Part shown: positions 43,617-52,467 of the stretch, in pieces
How positions within the stretch are numbered: the first letter of the stretch is position 1
Layout: each line of letters starts with the position of its first letter
Assembly: GCA_020073565.1 (NCBI GenBank)
Contig: JAIQEY010000011.1
Location: 62,001 to 126,000 of the forward strand
Origin: Terriglobia bacterium
Lineage (GTDB): Bacteria; Acidobacteriota; Terriglobia; Terriglobales; Acidobacteriaceae
Reading direction: 5' to 3'
DNA length: 64,000 nt
Notes under the pieces: generated by a model
What the model was told of the DNA's origin: nothing
The model's input: the letters and a program-made list of their open reading frames with translations, nothing else
Databases searched by the model: none
Program-made: the position numbers and the translations under genes

Positions 43617-46037
43617 CTAAGGTAAGATTTCCAGCTCTGCTTTCGACCCGCTGGCGGAGTCCGGGCTGATCCACACCGTGACCTTGGCGGGCTCGGCGGC
43701 GAATTCGTTGTGGTCATTCCAGATCGCGAAAGCATCCGGTTCCAGATTGAACGTGACTTTCTTCGTTTCTCCCGGAGCCAGCGCGATCCGCTGATATCCC
43801 TTCAGCGCGCGGACAGGCTGAGCGGTACTCGTGCCTTGCAGACCAACATAGAGTTGAACCAGTTCTTCCCCTGCACGCGAGCCGGTGTTGGAGACGTCGG
43901 CCTCGACGGTCAGCGCAGCTGCCCCCGCCGGGCTCAAACCCTGATTCAAATCCGCGGCGCTAAGCTTCGTCTTGTTGACTTTGGCCGGCCCATATGAGTA
44001 CGTCGTGTAGGAGGCCCCGTACCCGAAGGGAAATTGCGGACTATTCAGCTCATCGATGTAGCGCGACACGTATCTCGTGGGTACATCGTGCGGGGGCTGC
44101 GTCAGATCAACACCATCCGGCGGTCTCCCGGTGTTCAATGCGTTGTAGTAAAGAGGTTCCTGCCCCACGCTCCGCGGCCAACTCACGACCAATCTCCCGC
44201 TAGGGTTCGATTCGCCGAATAGTGTCCGGGCCAGTGCCGGACCAGCCCCGGTCCCCGGAAGCCAAGCCGCCACAATCGCCGGCACGTGCTCAACCGCCCA
44301 CGGCACGGTAAGGGGGCGCCCACTGAAAAGAATCAGCACGACGGGTCTGCCTGTCGCAACCACCCCCTCCAGCAACTCCTGCTGTCGTCCAGGGAGACCA
44401 AGATTCGACCGCGATGCCGCCTCCCCGCTCATGTCCGGAGACTCGCCGAGCGTCAGAATCACCAAATCCGCGCGCCGGGCCGCGTCCGCCGCCGCTGTAA
44501 TTCCCTCGTTGCTGCCCTTCGTAACACCAACACCCTTAGCCCGGATTAGGTTGTTCTCACCCAACCGCCGCGCCAACTCTGCCGGGAACGACAAAACACC
44601 ACTCTTCGGCCCCGTGGACCCAAACAGAGTCCCCTCCGGGTCCGACGGGTTATCCGCGATCGGTCCTATCACCGCCACTTTCTTCACATCTGTAGAAATT
44701 GGGAGAAGAGGCTTGCCGCCGCTAGCAGGTGCGTTCTTCAGCAGAACAAAAGATCGCTCAGCAATCGTCTGCGCCAACTGGAGGCTCTCCGGCAAGAAAA
44801 ACACCTGCTTCGCGCGTCCTTCGTCCACATACGGATGCGCGAACAGTCCCAGGGCAAACTTCACGCGCAGCACTCGCCGGACACCTTCATCGACCCTCGC
44901 CTCCGGCACTGTGCCCGAATGCACCAGTTCCACCAGGTGATCGTGGTACAGGCTGCTCACCATATCCATGTCGACACCGGCCAGAAACGCCTTGCGCGCC
45001 GCCGTCTCACCATCGACGGCGATCCCGTGTGGCAGCAACTCGCCGATCGAATTCCAGTCGCTGACTACAAAACCTTTGAATCCCCACTCCTTCCGCAGCA
45101 CCTGTGTCAGTGTGAACGGATTCGCAGTAGAGGGCACGCCATTGAGCGAGTTGAACGCGCTCATCAGAGTCGCCGTGCCCGCGTTGACCGCCGCATGAAA
45201 GGGAGGAAGATAAAACTCGCGCAGCGTGTGCTCGGAGATTTCAGTCGAGTTGTAGTCACGGCCCCCTTCGGCAGCGCCGTAGCCTACGTAGTGCTTGGCG
45301 CACGCCGCCATTGTGTCCGGAGCATCCAGGCGCGTGCCCTGATATCCGTGCACATAAGCGGCCGCCATGGCCGAGCCGAGATACGGATCCTCACCTGCGC
45401 CCTCTGCCATGCGGCCCCACCGGGCATCCCGTGCGATATCCACCATGGGTGAGAACGTCCACCGAATCCCAACGGCCGACGCTTCCAGGGCAGCGACGCG
45501 CGACGCCTTCTCGACCAACGCAGGATCCCACGTGGAAGCCATTCCCAAAGGAACCGGGAACTCAGTCCGAAATCCGTGAATCACGTCGAGACCGAAGAGC
45601 AAGGGAATGTGCAGCCGCGCTTTTTCCACCGCGATGCGCTGGTACTCGTTGATCAGCGGAGTATCGACAACATTAAACAGAGACCCAATCTGTCCCCGCT
45701 CAATCATGTCTTTGTAGTCGGTTCGCCCGGTGCCGGGGCCCGTCGGCTGGCCGGCGGAGTATTGCACCAGCTGCCCAATTTTTTCTTCCAACGTCATGCT
45801 GCGGAGAAGGGATTCAACTCGCCCATCAAGACTCGGATCGGCGACCCCGGTTTTTCTCGATCCTTCCCGGCTTGCAATGGATGGACCGTTCGACACTTGC
45901 GTCGATAGCGGCGAACTGATAAAAACGGCGCAAAGGAAAGAAAAAATCAGCCGGCGAGCCGTCGAGCCTACCGGGTACCCGCGAAGGCCAGCTATGATTG
46001 AAGTAAGACTGGTCACACTTCCTGCCGGCAACTGCAT
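43617..46037 (-). CDS. Secreted GH3 beta-glucosidase/xylosidase 2
   Basis: An 806-residue GH3 enzyme of the BglX type. The ATG at 46037 has GAGG nine bases upstream; an in-frame TTG at 46055 would add six residues. A hydrophobic leader occurs around residues 29-42 (RRLIFSFLCAVFISSPL) and is unusually far from the start. The barrel has DVIHGFRTEFPVPLG, AKHYVGYGA and the nucleophile Asp327 in VVSDWNSIGE; then come the (alpha/beta)6 sandwich (VAVIGPIADNP) and an FnIII-like C-terminus (about 690-800). It is the first gene of the GH3-GH39-GH144-like cluster and is divergent from LacI 2. Operator-like sequences lie at 46074-46098. Confidence 0.92.
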   Translation of the reverse strand: MQLPAGSVTSLTSIIAGLRGYPVGSTARRLIFSFLCAVFISSPLSTQVSNGPSIASREGSRKTGVADPSLDGRVESLLRSMTLEEKIGQLVQYSAGQPTGPGTGRTDYKDMIERGQIGSLFNVVDTPLINEYQRIAVEKARLHIPLLFGLDVIHGFRTEFPVPLGMASTWDPALVEKASRVAALEASAVGIRWTFSPMVDIARDARWGRMAEGAGEDPYLGSAMAAAYVHGYQGTRLDAPDTMAACAKHYVGYGAAEGGRDYNSTEISEHTLREFYLPPFHAAVNAGTATLMSAFNSLNGVPSTANPFTLTQVLRKEWGFKGFVVSDWNSIGELLPHGIAVDGETAARKAFLAGVDMDMVSSLYHDHLVELVHSGTVPEARVDEGVRRVLRVKFALGLFAHPYVDEGRAKQVFFLPESLQLAQTIAERSFVLLKNAPASGGKPLLPISTDVKKVAVIGPIADNPSDPEGTLFGSTGPKSGVLSFPAELARRLGENNLIRAKGVGVTKGSNEGITAAADAARRADLVILTLGESPDMSGEAASRSNLGLPGRQQELLEGVVATGRPVVLILFSGRPLTVPWAVEHVPAIVAAWLPGTGAGPALARTLFGESNPSGRLVVSWPRSVGQEPLYYNALNTGRPPDGVDLTQPPHDVPTRYVSRYIDELNSPQFPFGYGASYTTYSYGPAKVNKTKLSAADLNQGLSPAGAAALTVEADVSNTGSRAGEELVQLYVGLQGTSTAQPVRALKGYQRIALAPGETKKVTFNLEPDAFAIWNDHNEFAAEPAKVTVWISPDSASGSKAELEILP

Positions 46038-46086
46038 GGGTCGTACCTCGTTCAACCGTCGTTTTGACAGCCACTAAAACGGGTTA

Positions 46087-46098
46087 GTAATCGGTATC
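46087..46098 (+). promoter_or_regulatory. Candidate LacI-family operator E
   Basis: GTAATCGGTATC matches the pattern GTAATCGTTTAC seen near receptor 1 at 9 of 12 positions. Directly beside it, CTAAAACGGGTTAG (46074-46087) is a second near-palindrome centred on CG. Both lie in the 174-base gap between the divergent GH3 and LacI 2 genes, where control of the GH3 cluster and autoregulation would act. Confidence 0.35.
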
Positions 46099-46211
46099 GC
46101 AGTGTATGAAATACGTTTTTCCCTCTGATGTCAATAGAAAGAACACGTCTGCGCGCCTGATCTTTAAGCTTGCTCCGGCGATTTCCCTGTGCGAGACTGC
46201 GCAGCGTGGCG

Positions 46212-47297
46212 ATGAGGAAGCTGAAACCAGGCAGCGATGGAACCGGGCGCACTGCACGGAAACCCATGAGCTTGAAGAAACTCGCCGAACACCTCGGACT
46301 CTCAACCGCGACCGTCTCGTTAGTCATCAATCGCTCCACCGTCGCCGATTCCATCCCCCAGGAAACCAAAGACCGGATTTTCGTGGCGGCCCGTAAATTC
46401 AAGTATCGCCCCAACTTCTTTGCCCGGTCCCTGCGCACCCAGCGCAGCTTCACCATTGGAGTGATCGTGCCCGAAGTCAGCGACGGATACTCGGCCTCGG
46501 TCATGAGTGGTGTGGAAGCTTATCTGTTGCAGGAGGGCTATTTCTATTTCGTCGCCAGCCACCGGCATCGCGCGGACCTGATCGACGAATATCCCCGCAT
46601 GTTTCTGGAACGATCGGTCGACGGCCTGATCGCCGTGGACACGCCCTGGCACCTGAACCTTTCCGTGCCGGTGGTGACCGTATCGGGCCACCACGATGTT
46701 AAGGGCGTGATCAACATTGTGCTCAACCACCAGCGCGCGGCCGAAGTCGCATTAAAGCACCTGTTTCACCTCGGTCACCGCCACATTGCGTTCATCAAGG
46801 GACAAGAGTTCAGCTCCGACACCGAAGTCCGCTGGGCCAATATCGAGCGGGTTGCCCGCCAACTGGGCGTGGCGATTAACTCCCGATTGGTTGTCCAGCT
46901 GGAAGGCGATTCGCCGTCTCCTCAACTGGGGTATCTGGCAACCAGGCGATTGCTGGCCACGGGAGAACCCTTTTCAGCGCTCTTCGCTTTTAACGATATT
47001 TCTGCCATGGGCGCCATTCGAGCCTTGCGCGAAGCGGGCCAGCAAGTGCCCGAAGACGTCTCGGTCGTCGGCTTTGACGACATTCAGAGTGCCGCCTACC
47101 AGAATCCGAGCCTCACGACTGTGCGTCAACCGCTCCGCGAGATGGGCCGGGCCGCGGCTGAAATCCTGCTGAAACGCATTAACCGTCCGGGAGTCGATCT
47201 CCACGACACGCACACCGTGGAACCTGAGCTCGTCGTCCGGGAAACAACCTGCGCCGCTCCCGACGGTCAGCGAGCGGCCAGGAAGAGTAAGCGTTAA
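46212..47297 (+). CDS. LacI-family transcriptional regulator 2
   Basis: A 361-residue LacI-type regulator. The helix-turn-helix is MSLKKLAEHLGLSTATVSLVI with a hinge near FARSL; the sugar-binding domain follows (IGVIVPEVSDGYSASVM, DGLIAVDTPW, VVTVSGHHDV, HLFHLGHRHIAFIKG, VVGFDDIQSAAYQNP, LTTVRQPLREMG). An ATG at 46212 is used here, but the one at 46266 would start directly at the helix-turn-helix and the frame is open to 46170; no choice has a strong ribosome-binding site. It is divergent from the GH3-GH39-GH144-like cluster and lies 279 bases ahead of receptor 2, so it is well placed to control both. Confidence 0.9.
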   Translation: MRKLKPGSDGTGRTARKPMSLKKLAEHLGLSTATVSLVINRSTVADSIPQETKDRIFVAARKFKYRPNFFARSLRTQRSFTIGVIVPEVSDGYSASVMSGVEAYLLQEGYFYFVASHRHRADLIDEYPRMFLERSVDGLIAVDTPWHLNLSVPVVTVSGHHDVKGVINIVLNHQRAAEVALKHLFHLGHRHIAFIKGQEFSSDTEVRWANIERVARQLGVAINSRLVVQLEGDSPSPQLGYLATRRLLATGEPFSALFAFNDISAMGAIRALREAGQQVPEDVSVVGFDDIQSAAYQNPSLTTVRQPLREMGRAAAEILLKRINRPGVDLHDTHTVEPELVVRETTCAAPDGQRAARKSKR

Positions 47298-47319
47298 GCT
47301 CGTTCGCTCAACTGGCCGC

Positions 47320-47331
47320 GTAATCGTTTCC
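47320..47331 (+). promoter_or_regulatory. Candidate LacI-family operator C
   Basis: GTAATCGTTTCC, identical at 11 of 12 positions to the reverse complement of site A near receptor 1. It lies 23 bases after the LacI 2 stop codon and about 100 bases upstream of the receptor 2 promoter, a spacing compatible with DNA looping to site D. Confidence 0.45.
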
Positions 47332-47428
47332 GCACCACAGTTCTTTCAATTTTCATAGAATCCTCGCGGCTCAGCCCTCTGTATTTTCATAGGCGTCCGC
47401 GCGGAATCAAAGCACAAATTTTAAGTGC

Positions 47429-47458
47429 TTGACTGTGGAAATTCCGCCGTGCTATAAG
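47429..47458 (+). promoter_or_regulatory. Sigma-70-type promoter of TonB-type receptor 2
   Basis: TTGACT at 47429-47434 and TATAAG at 47453-47458 with an 18-base spacer and a TGC extension just before the -10 box. Transcription would start near 47465, giving a 5' leader of about 110 bases that holds an inverted repeat and candidate operator D. Confidence 0.65.
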
Positions 47459-47484
47459 CAGCAGACGAATTGTCTAGTGCTTTT

Positions 47485-47522
47485 GTACTAAATCGCTTTT
47501 CCAGAGATTTAGTAACCGTTTA
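47485..47522 (+). promoter_or_regulatory. Inverted repeat and candidate operator D in the receptor 2 leader
   Basis: TACTAAATC (47485-47493) and GATTTAGTA (47505-47513) form perfect 9-base arms around 11 bases. The second arm runs into GTAACCGTTTAA (47511-47522), which matches the GTAATCGTTTAC pattern at 10 of 12 positions. Its place just downstream of a promoter would suit a repressor site. Confidence 0.45.
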
Positions 47523-47576
47523 AGAGCAAGTGAAAGCGAGCATTTCCGGCAAGTATTTTGGGTCCGAGGAGACGTC

Positions 47577-50500
47577 ATGAGCCGTTCGAGTTTGGCAGTC
47601 CACGTCGCACTGCTGATTGTCAGCATCGTTGCATTGACCGCGCTGGGCCAGGCGCAGTACCGCGCTTCCATTCAAGGCGTGGTAACCGATCCCACGGGCG
47701 CGGTAATTCCAGGTGCGACTATCACGCTGAAGGACAAGGAAACCAACCGTACCTTGACCGCGACCAGCGATGACAGTGGCGTTTACAACATCACTGCGCT
47801 TCCACCCAGCACTTACGAATTGACCGCGGAGAAGACGGGATTCAAGAAGAAGACAATTCAGAATTTCACCGTCCTTTCGGAACAAGCGAACGCGCTCAAC
47901 ATTCAGCTCGACCTCGGGGCTTCTAGCGAAACGGTAAACGTTTCGGCAGACCAGATACCCGCGATTGATACCGAAACCGCCCAGATTAGCGGTACGGTGG
48001 ACTCGAAGCACATCCAGGCTTTGCCTTCGTTTGGCCGCGACGTATTTCAACTCGCGCAACTCGCACCTGGCGTTTTCGGAGACGGTTCACGTAATGCCGG
48101 CGGCGATACGAACGGCCTGCAAGGTAATCAGGGACCCGGCGGTTCGGGCGGTGGTACAGGCGTGTTTGCGACGGAGAATCGCCCTCAAGTCTCCGCCAAT
48201 GGCGGCCGAACCGAAGCCAATAACGTCACTCTCGATGGTATCGGCATCACCAGCGTGTCTTGGGGCGGCGCAGCCATCGTGACTCCCAACGAAGACTCTG
48301 TTAAGGAAGTGAAAGTGGTCAGCAACAGCTATGACGCGGAAAGCGGGCGCTTCAGCGGCGCGCAGATTCAGGTCATTTCGCAGAATGGCACCAACGACTA
48401 TCACGGTAGCTTCTTCTTTAAGCGCGACACTCCGGGACTCAACGCTTTCCAGCATTGGCATGGCCCAGCGCATCAACCGCAAACACCCACGCGCAACAAC
48501 TTCCGCTATAACGATTGGGGCGGCAGCATCGGTGGACCCATCCTGAAAAACAAGCTGTTCGCATTTTTCTCTTACGAACGAATCGCCAACACTGGAATCT
48601 CCAATGCACAAGGCTGGTACGAAACCCCCAGCCTATTGGCCTCAGCCCCGGCCGGCAGCATCGCGGCTCAATATGCCGCATATCCGGGCGAGGCGGTCCA
48701 CTTCACCACGCAGGTCGATCAGACCTGTGCCTCGGTCAGCTTAGTAGAAGGCGTGAATTGCCATATGGTCGCGGGCCAGGGCTTAGATCTCGGGAGGCCC
48801 CTTGACACTTCACTTTTTCCGTTGGGGACGATGGACCCCAGTTTCTCCGGCAATCTGCACCCTGGCTTGGGCGGCGATGGAACGGGGAGCAGTGCCAATC
48901 TCGATGGTGTCGCTGATATCGTAAACGTTCTTGCCTCCGGCCCGAACAACCAGACAAATCAGCAGTTCAATGGACGCTTGGACTTCAACGCTACCAGCAG
49001 GGATCTGGTCGCTTTCAGCATCTACAGAGTGCCTGTCAGCAGCCTCTCTTACAATGGCTATCGTGCTGCAAACCTATTCCATCACGATGCCACGAACGAG
49101 GCAGAGACTGCGCTCTGGGATCACACCTTTTCGCCTTCGCTCATTAATGAATTGCGCGTTAACGCGGCGGGATGGCGTTGGAACGAGTTGAAAGGTAACC
49201 CCCAGATTCCGCTTGGCTTGCCTCAGACAGGAGCAATCGGCGATCCCAATAATGGGAACCTGATCGGAACCGCTTGCCCCGGCTGCAATGGTTTGGGAGG
49301 CCCCGCCGGCAGCATCTTCGACCAGTGGACCTATAACCTCAAAGATGTCGCTACCAAGGTCTACCATAGCCATACCATTAAGTTCGGCGGGGAAGTGACC
49401 AAGCTCCGTTTCGTGCAGGATGCCCCCTGGTCCGCCCGGCCAAACTTCTTCTTCAACAGTTATTGGGACTTCCTCAACGACGCCCCCTACAAAGAGAGCG
49501 GCACCTTTAATCCCACGAATGGTTCTCCCACAGACGTCCGCAAGGATTCACGGTCGACCATATATGGGTTCTTCGTCCAGGACGACTGGAAGGTCCGGTC
49601 CAACCTCACCGTCAATCTCGGTCTGCGCTGGGAGTATTTCGGACCCATCTCTTTCCTGCACAACCAACTCAGTACTCTGGTTCTCGGCCCTGGTGCCAAT
49701 GCGCTCACCGGCATGTCGATGCATTTGGGAGGCAATCTCTACCAAGCCGACAAGGGGAATTTTGGTCCCCAGCTTGGCTTTGCCTGGAGCCCCACGAAAT
49801 ACAATTCGAAACTCGTGCTTCGCGGCGGGTTTGGAATTAGTTATAACGGTGAACAGGAAGCCATCACGTTGAACGGTTGGCCGAACGTTCCGTTTACCGA
49901 TGGTAACGCTACTCTGTTTACTTGTCCGCCCGCGGAAGGAGGTGGTTGCGGACCATCACAAGTGGTTTATGCAATTCCCAGCGATCCCCATCAGTTCCTG
50001 CCCTATCCGGCGAATCCAAACACCATCCTGACCTTTGGTCCCAACAACCTGCCTGTGCCCGGGTCCGGAATTACGTTCTCCAATGTTGGTGTCACGGGCT
50101 TCCCGACGCGCTTCTCGACACCGTACACGTATCACTATTCGATGCAAGGCCAATACGATATCGGCGGGAACTGGATTGCCTCAATCGGCTACCAGGGCGG
50201 CATGTCGCGTCACTTCACCCAGCAGTACAACGCTAACCTTCTCTACGGAGCTCTGGGATATACATTGAATCCCGTCGTGCAGGCCGTTGATTTCTATAAC
50301 CAGAATTCCAACGCCGTGTCGAATGCGCTCCTCACCCAACTGAAACACACCTTCTCGCACTCGTTCGACTTGGACGCGCAGTACCGCTTGTCCAGATCCT
50401 ATGACAACCAGTCCGGACCCTACTCGATCAGCAACTATATTTGGAGTTCGAGAGCGAATTGGGGGCCATCCGACTTTGATGTCTCCCATGCCTTCAAGCT

Positions 50501-51116
50501 CTGGGGCATCTACTCGCCCACGATCTTCCATGGAGAGAACGGCTGGTTGGAGAAAGTAGCCGGCGGCTGGTCGATCAGCGGAATCCTCAACATGCACTCT
50601 GGCTTCCCGTGGTCGCCCGTGAGCTACCTTACCTGTAACATTGTGTATGCCAACGGCGCTTGTTACCAGGGCGGCAATCAGGTCCTGCCAGCGCAATACC
50701 TCGGTGGCGCAGGTTCGGATCATAGCAACTCCAAGTTCCTTTCCTCTGGGGGTAATTTCCCCAATGGAGGCCCTTCCTACTTCACCACGGCAATCGTTAC
50801 CGAGTGCACGCTTCCATTCCCGCAGACGTGTCCGAATCAGCTTCCGACAGCGCCTGGAATTGCACGCAACTCGCAACGTGGACCTCGTTACTTTGACATT
50901 GATGCCACCATCAGCAAATCCTTCGGCCTGCCGAAGATACCGGTGCTGGGTGAAAATGCAAAGTTCGAATTCCGCGCCAACATCTTCAATCTGACGAACA
51001 AATTGAATTTGAATCCCTCGAACATGGTCACCAATATCAACGACCCGCTTTTCGGCGAAGTGACGGGCGCTCTTGGCGGCCGCACCATCGAATTGCAGGC
51101 CCGGTTCAGCTTCTAA
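47577..51116 (+). CDS. TonB-dependent-receptor-like outer-membrane protein 2 (Oar-like)
   Basis: A 1179-residue homologue of receptor 1. A leader (LAVHVALLIVSIVALTALGQAQ, cut near residue 24) is followed by a carboxypeptidase-regulatory-like domain (about 25-110: SIQGVVTDPTGAVIPGATIT, SGVYNITALPPSTYELTAEK), a plug region (LPSFGRDVFQLAQLAPGVFG; VTLDGIGITSVSWGG) and a long barrel ending in Phe (LQARFSF). The barrel sequence differs clearly from that of receptor 1, so a different ligand is likely. GAGGAG lies about 7 bases before the ATG. It follows LacI 2 and is followed by a TPR protein and, in opposite orientation, a CRTAC1 protein, which repeats the set found around receptor 1. Confidence 0.9.
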   Translation: MSRSSLAVHVALLIVSIVALTALGQAQYRASIQGVVTDPTGAVIPGATITLKDKETNRTLTATSDDSGVYNITALPPSTYELTAEKTGFKKKTIQNFTVLSEQANALNIQLDLGASSETVNVSADQIPAIDTETAQISGTVDSKHIQALPSFGRDVFQLAQLAPGVFGDGSRNAGGDTNGLQGNQGPGGSGGGTGVFATENRPQVSANGGRTEANNVTLDGIGITSVSWGGAAIVTPNEDSVKEVKVVSNSYDAESGRFSGAQIQVISQNGTNDYHGSFFFKRDTPGLNAFQHWHGPAHQPQTPTRNNFRYNDWGGSIGGPILKNKLFAFFSYERIANTGISNAQGWYETPSLLASAPAGSIAAQYAAYPGEAVHFTTQVDQTCASVSLVEGVNCHMVAGQGLDLGRPLDTSLFPLGTMDPSFSGNLHPGLGGDGTGSSANLDGVADIVNVLASGPNNQTNQQFNGRLDFNATSRDLVAFSIYRVPVSSLSYNGYRAANLFHHDATNEAETALWDHTFSPSLINELRVNAAGWRWNELKGNPQIPLGLPQTGAIGDPNNGNLIGTACPGCNGLGGPAGSIFDQWTYNLKDVATKVYHSHTIKFGGEVTKLRFVQDAPWSARPNFFFNSYWDFLNDAPYKESGTFNPTNGSPTDVRKDSRSTIYGFFVQDDWKVRSNLTVNLGLRWEYFGPISFLHNQLSTLVLGPGANALTGMSMHLGGNLYQADKGNFGPQLGFAWSPTKYNSKLVLRGGFGISYNGEQEAITLNGWPNVPFTDGNATLFTCPPAEGGGCGPSQVVYAIPSDPHQFLPYPANPNTILTFGPNNLPVPGSGITFSNVGVTGFPTRFSTPYTYHYSMQGQYDIGGNWIASIGYQGGMSRHFTQQYNANLLYGALGYTLNPVVQAVDFYNQNSNAVSNALLTQLKHTFSHSFDLDAQYRLSRSYDNQSGPYSISNYIWSSRANWGPSDFDVSHAFKLWGIYSPTIFHGENGWLEKVAGGWSISGILNMHSGFPWSPVSYLTCNIVYANGACYQGGNQVLPAQYLGGAGSDHSNSKFLSSGGNFPNGGPSYFTTAIVTECTLPFPQTCPNQLPTAPGIARNSQRGPRYFDIDATISKSFGLPKIPVLGENAKFEFRANIFNLTNKLNLNPSNMVTNINDPLFGEVTGALGGRTIELQARFSF

Positions 51117-51131
51117 AAACTCACCAACCGT

Positions 51132-51164
51132 GCCCACTCATCGCGTTCTTTGCGATGAGTGGGC
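51132..51164. terminator. Strong hairpin after receptor 2
   Basis: Perfect 13-base arms GCCCACTCATCGC (51132-51144) and GCGATGAGTGGGC (51152-51164) with a 7-base loop, 15 bases after the receptor stop codon. No T-run follows, so it may be a weak or factor-assisted terminator or an mRNA-stabilising structure. Confidence 0.6.
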
Positions 51165-51261
51165 GCCATTCAAGTCGGTTGCTTCGACGCTTCCCGGACT
51201 CCTCCGGTTGTGACAACGCAAGCGTCTCTTCGCAGGCTGGTTTTGTTTTACACTGGGCTTC

Positions 51262-52464
51262 GTGCAGATTGTTGTCACTTCGCTTTTGCTGATCGCCCTC
51301 AGCCTGCTTTCCAGCCCTGCACTACGCGCTCAGACCACGCCAAATTCTCATTCCGGATTTGCCGCACTGGCCGCCAAGGCCGATGCCGCGCGCGACGCCG
51401 AGCGGCTCGATGAAGCACTGGCTCTTTATCGCAAAGCGCTGGCACTGCGTCCCGCATGGGCGGAGGGATGGTGGTCACTGGGCACCATCCAATACGACCG
51501 GAACGCTTATGCGGAGGCAGCCCGCGCCTTCGAAAAGGTGACCGTGCTCGCTCCCAAGAACGGGACCGCGTACGTCATGCTCGGACTTTCCGAATTCGAA
51601 CTAGGTCGTGATGAGCTTGCCCTCCAGCACATTCAAAAAGGTAAGGACGTTGGCGTGGATAAGGATGTGGGCCTCCGGCACGTGGTGCTCTATCACGAGG
51701 CAGTCCTGCTGCAGCGGAAAGGCAAGTTCGAGGCGGCGCAGGAGACCCTCGAGCAACTGTGCCGGCAAGGTGTTCAAAGCGGCGGCATCGCCAACGTACT
51801 GGGCATGACACTGTTGCGCTTGACCAGCAAAAACCCTCCACCGCCCGGGTCAGCGGACGCGAACGTCGTGGTGCGCGTTGGGCGATCGGAATGTCTGGCC
51901 GGCCAAAAGAAATACGACGAAGCACGGCCGGGTTTCGAAGCAGTTGTGAAGGAAAATCCGACTTATCCCAACATTCATTACGCCTACGGACTGTTTCTAT
52001 TGGAAGTTCGTGACCTGGCTGGCGGGGTGGAGCAACTGAAACAAGAGGTCAACAACAATCCGACCCATGTGCTCGCGCGATTGCGAATTGCCGCGGCTCA
52101 GTATAAAGAGGACTCTGCGGCGGGGATTCCGTACGCTGAGGAGGCCGTCAAACTTGCACCGCAAATGGGCTTCGCTCACTACCTTTTGGGTTTGTTGCTG
52201 CTCGACACCAACGACTACGAGAGGGCCCTTCCAGAGCTGGAAATCGCCCAGAAGGCTTTCCCACGGGAAGCAAAACTCTACATGGCCTTAGGCAGCGCGT
52301 ATTCGCGCGCCGGACGCAAGCAAGAGGCTGCACGCGCCCGGGCGATGTTCGAACGGTTGACCAAGGAAGGAGCAACATCGACCCTTAGCTCCGACGAAGC
52401 GGGACTTCGCGGCACCGTTCAGCAGAAGATTGAGAAAGACCAGACTAATCGGCCGCCGCAGTGA
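51262..52464 (+). CDS. Exported TPR-repeat protein 2
   Basis: A 400-residue protein starting with GTG at 51262 and a clear signal peptide (VVTSLLLIALSLLSSPALRAQ). The rest is tetratricopeptide-like, for example EALALYRKALALRPAWAEGWWSLG, AARAFEKVTVLAPKNGTAYVMLG and HYLLGLLLLDTNDYERALPELE. It probably works in the periplasm or at the outer membrane as a binding or assembly partner. It is 145 bases downstream of receptor 2 and converges with the CRTAC1 2 gene, the stop codons being only 3 bases apart. It corresponds in position and type to TPR protein 1 (14082-15152). Confidence 0.87.
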   Translation: MQIVVTSLLLIALSLLSSPALRAQTTPNSHSGFAALAAKADAARDAERLDEALALYRKALALRPAWAEGWWSLGTIQYDRNAYAEAARAFEKVTVLAPKNGTAYVMLGLSEFELGRDELALQHIQKGKDVGVDKDVGLRHVVLYHEAVLLQRKGKFEAAQETLEQLCRQGVQSGGIANVLGMTLLRLTSKNPPPPGSADANVVVRVGRSECLAGQKKYDEARPGFEAVVKENPTYPNIHYAYGLFLLEVRDLAGGVEQLKQEVNNNPTHVLARLRIAAAQYKEDSAAGIPYAEEAVKLAPQMGFAHYLLGLLLLDTNDYERALPELEIAQKAFPREAKLYMALGSAYSRAGRKQEAARARAMFERLTKEGATSTLSSDEAGLRGTVQQKIEKDQTNRPPQ

Positions 52465-52467
52465 GTT

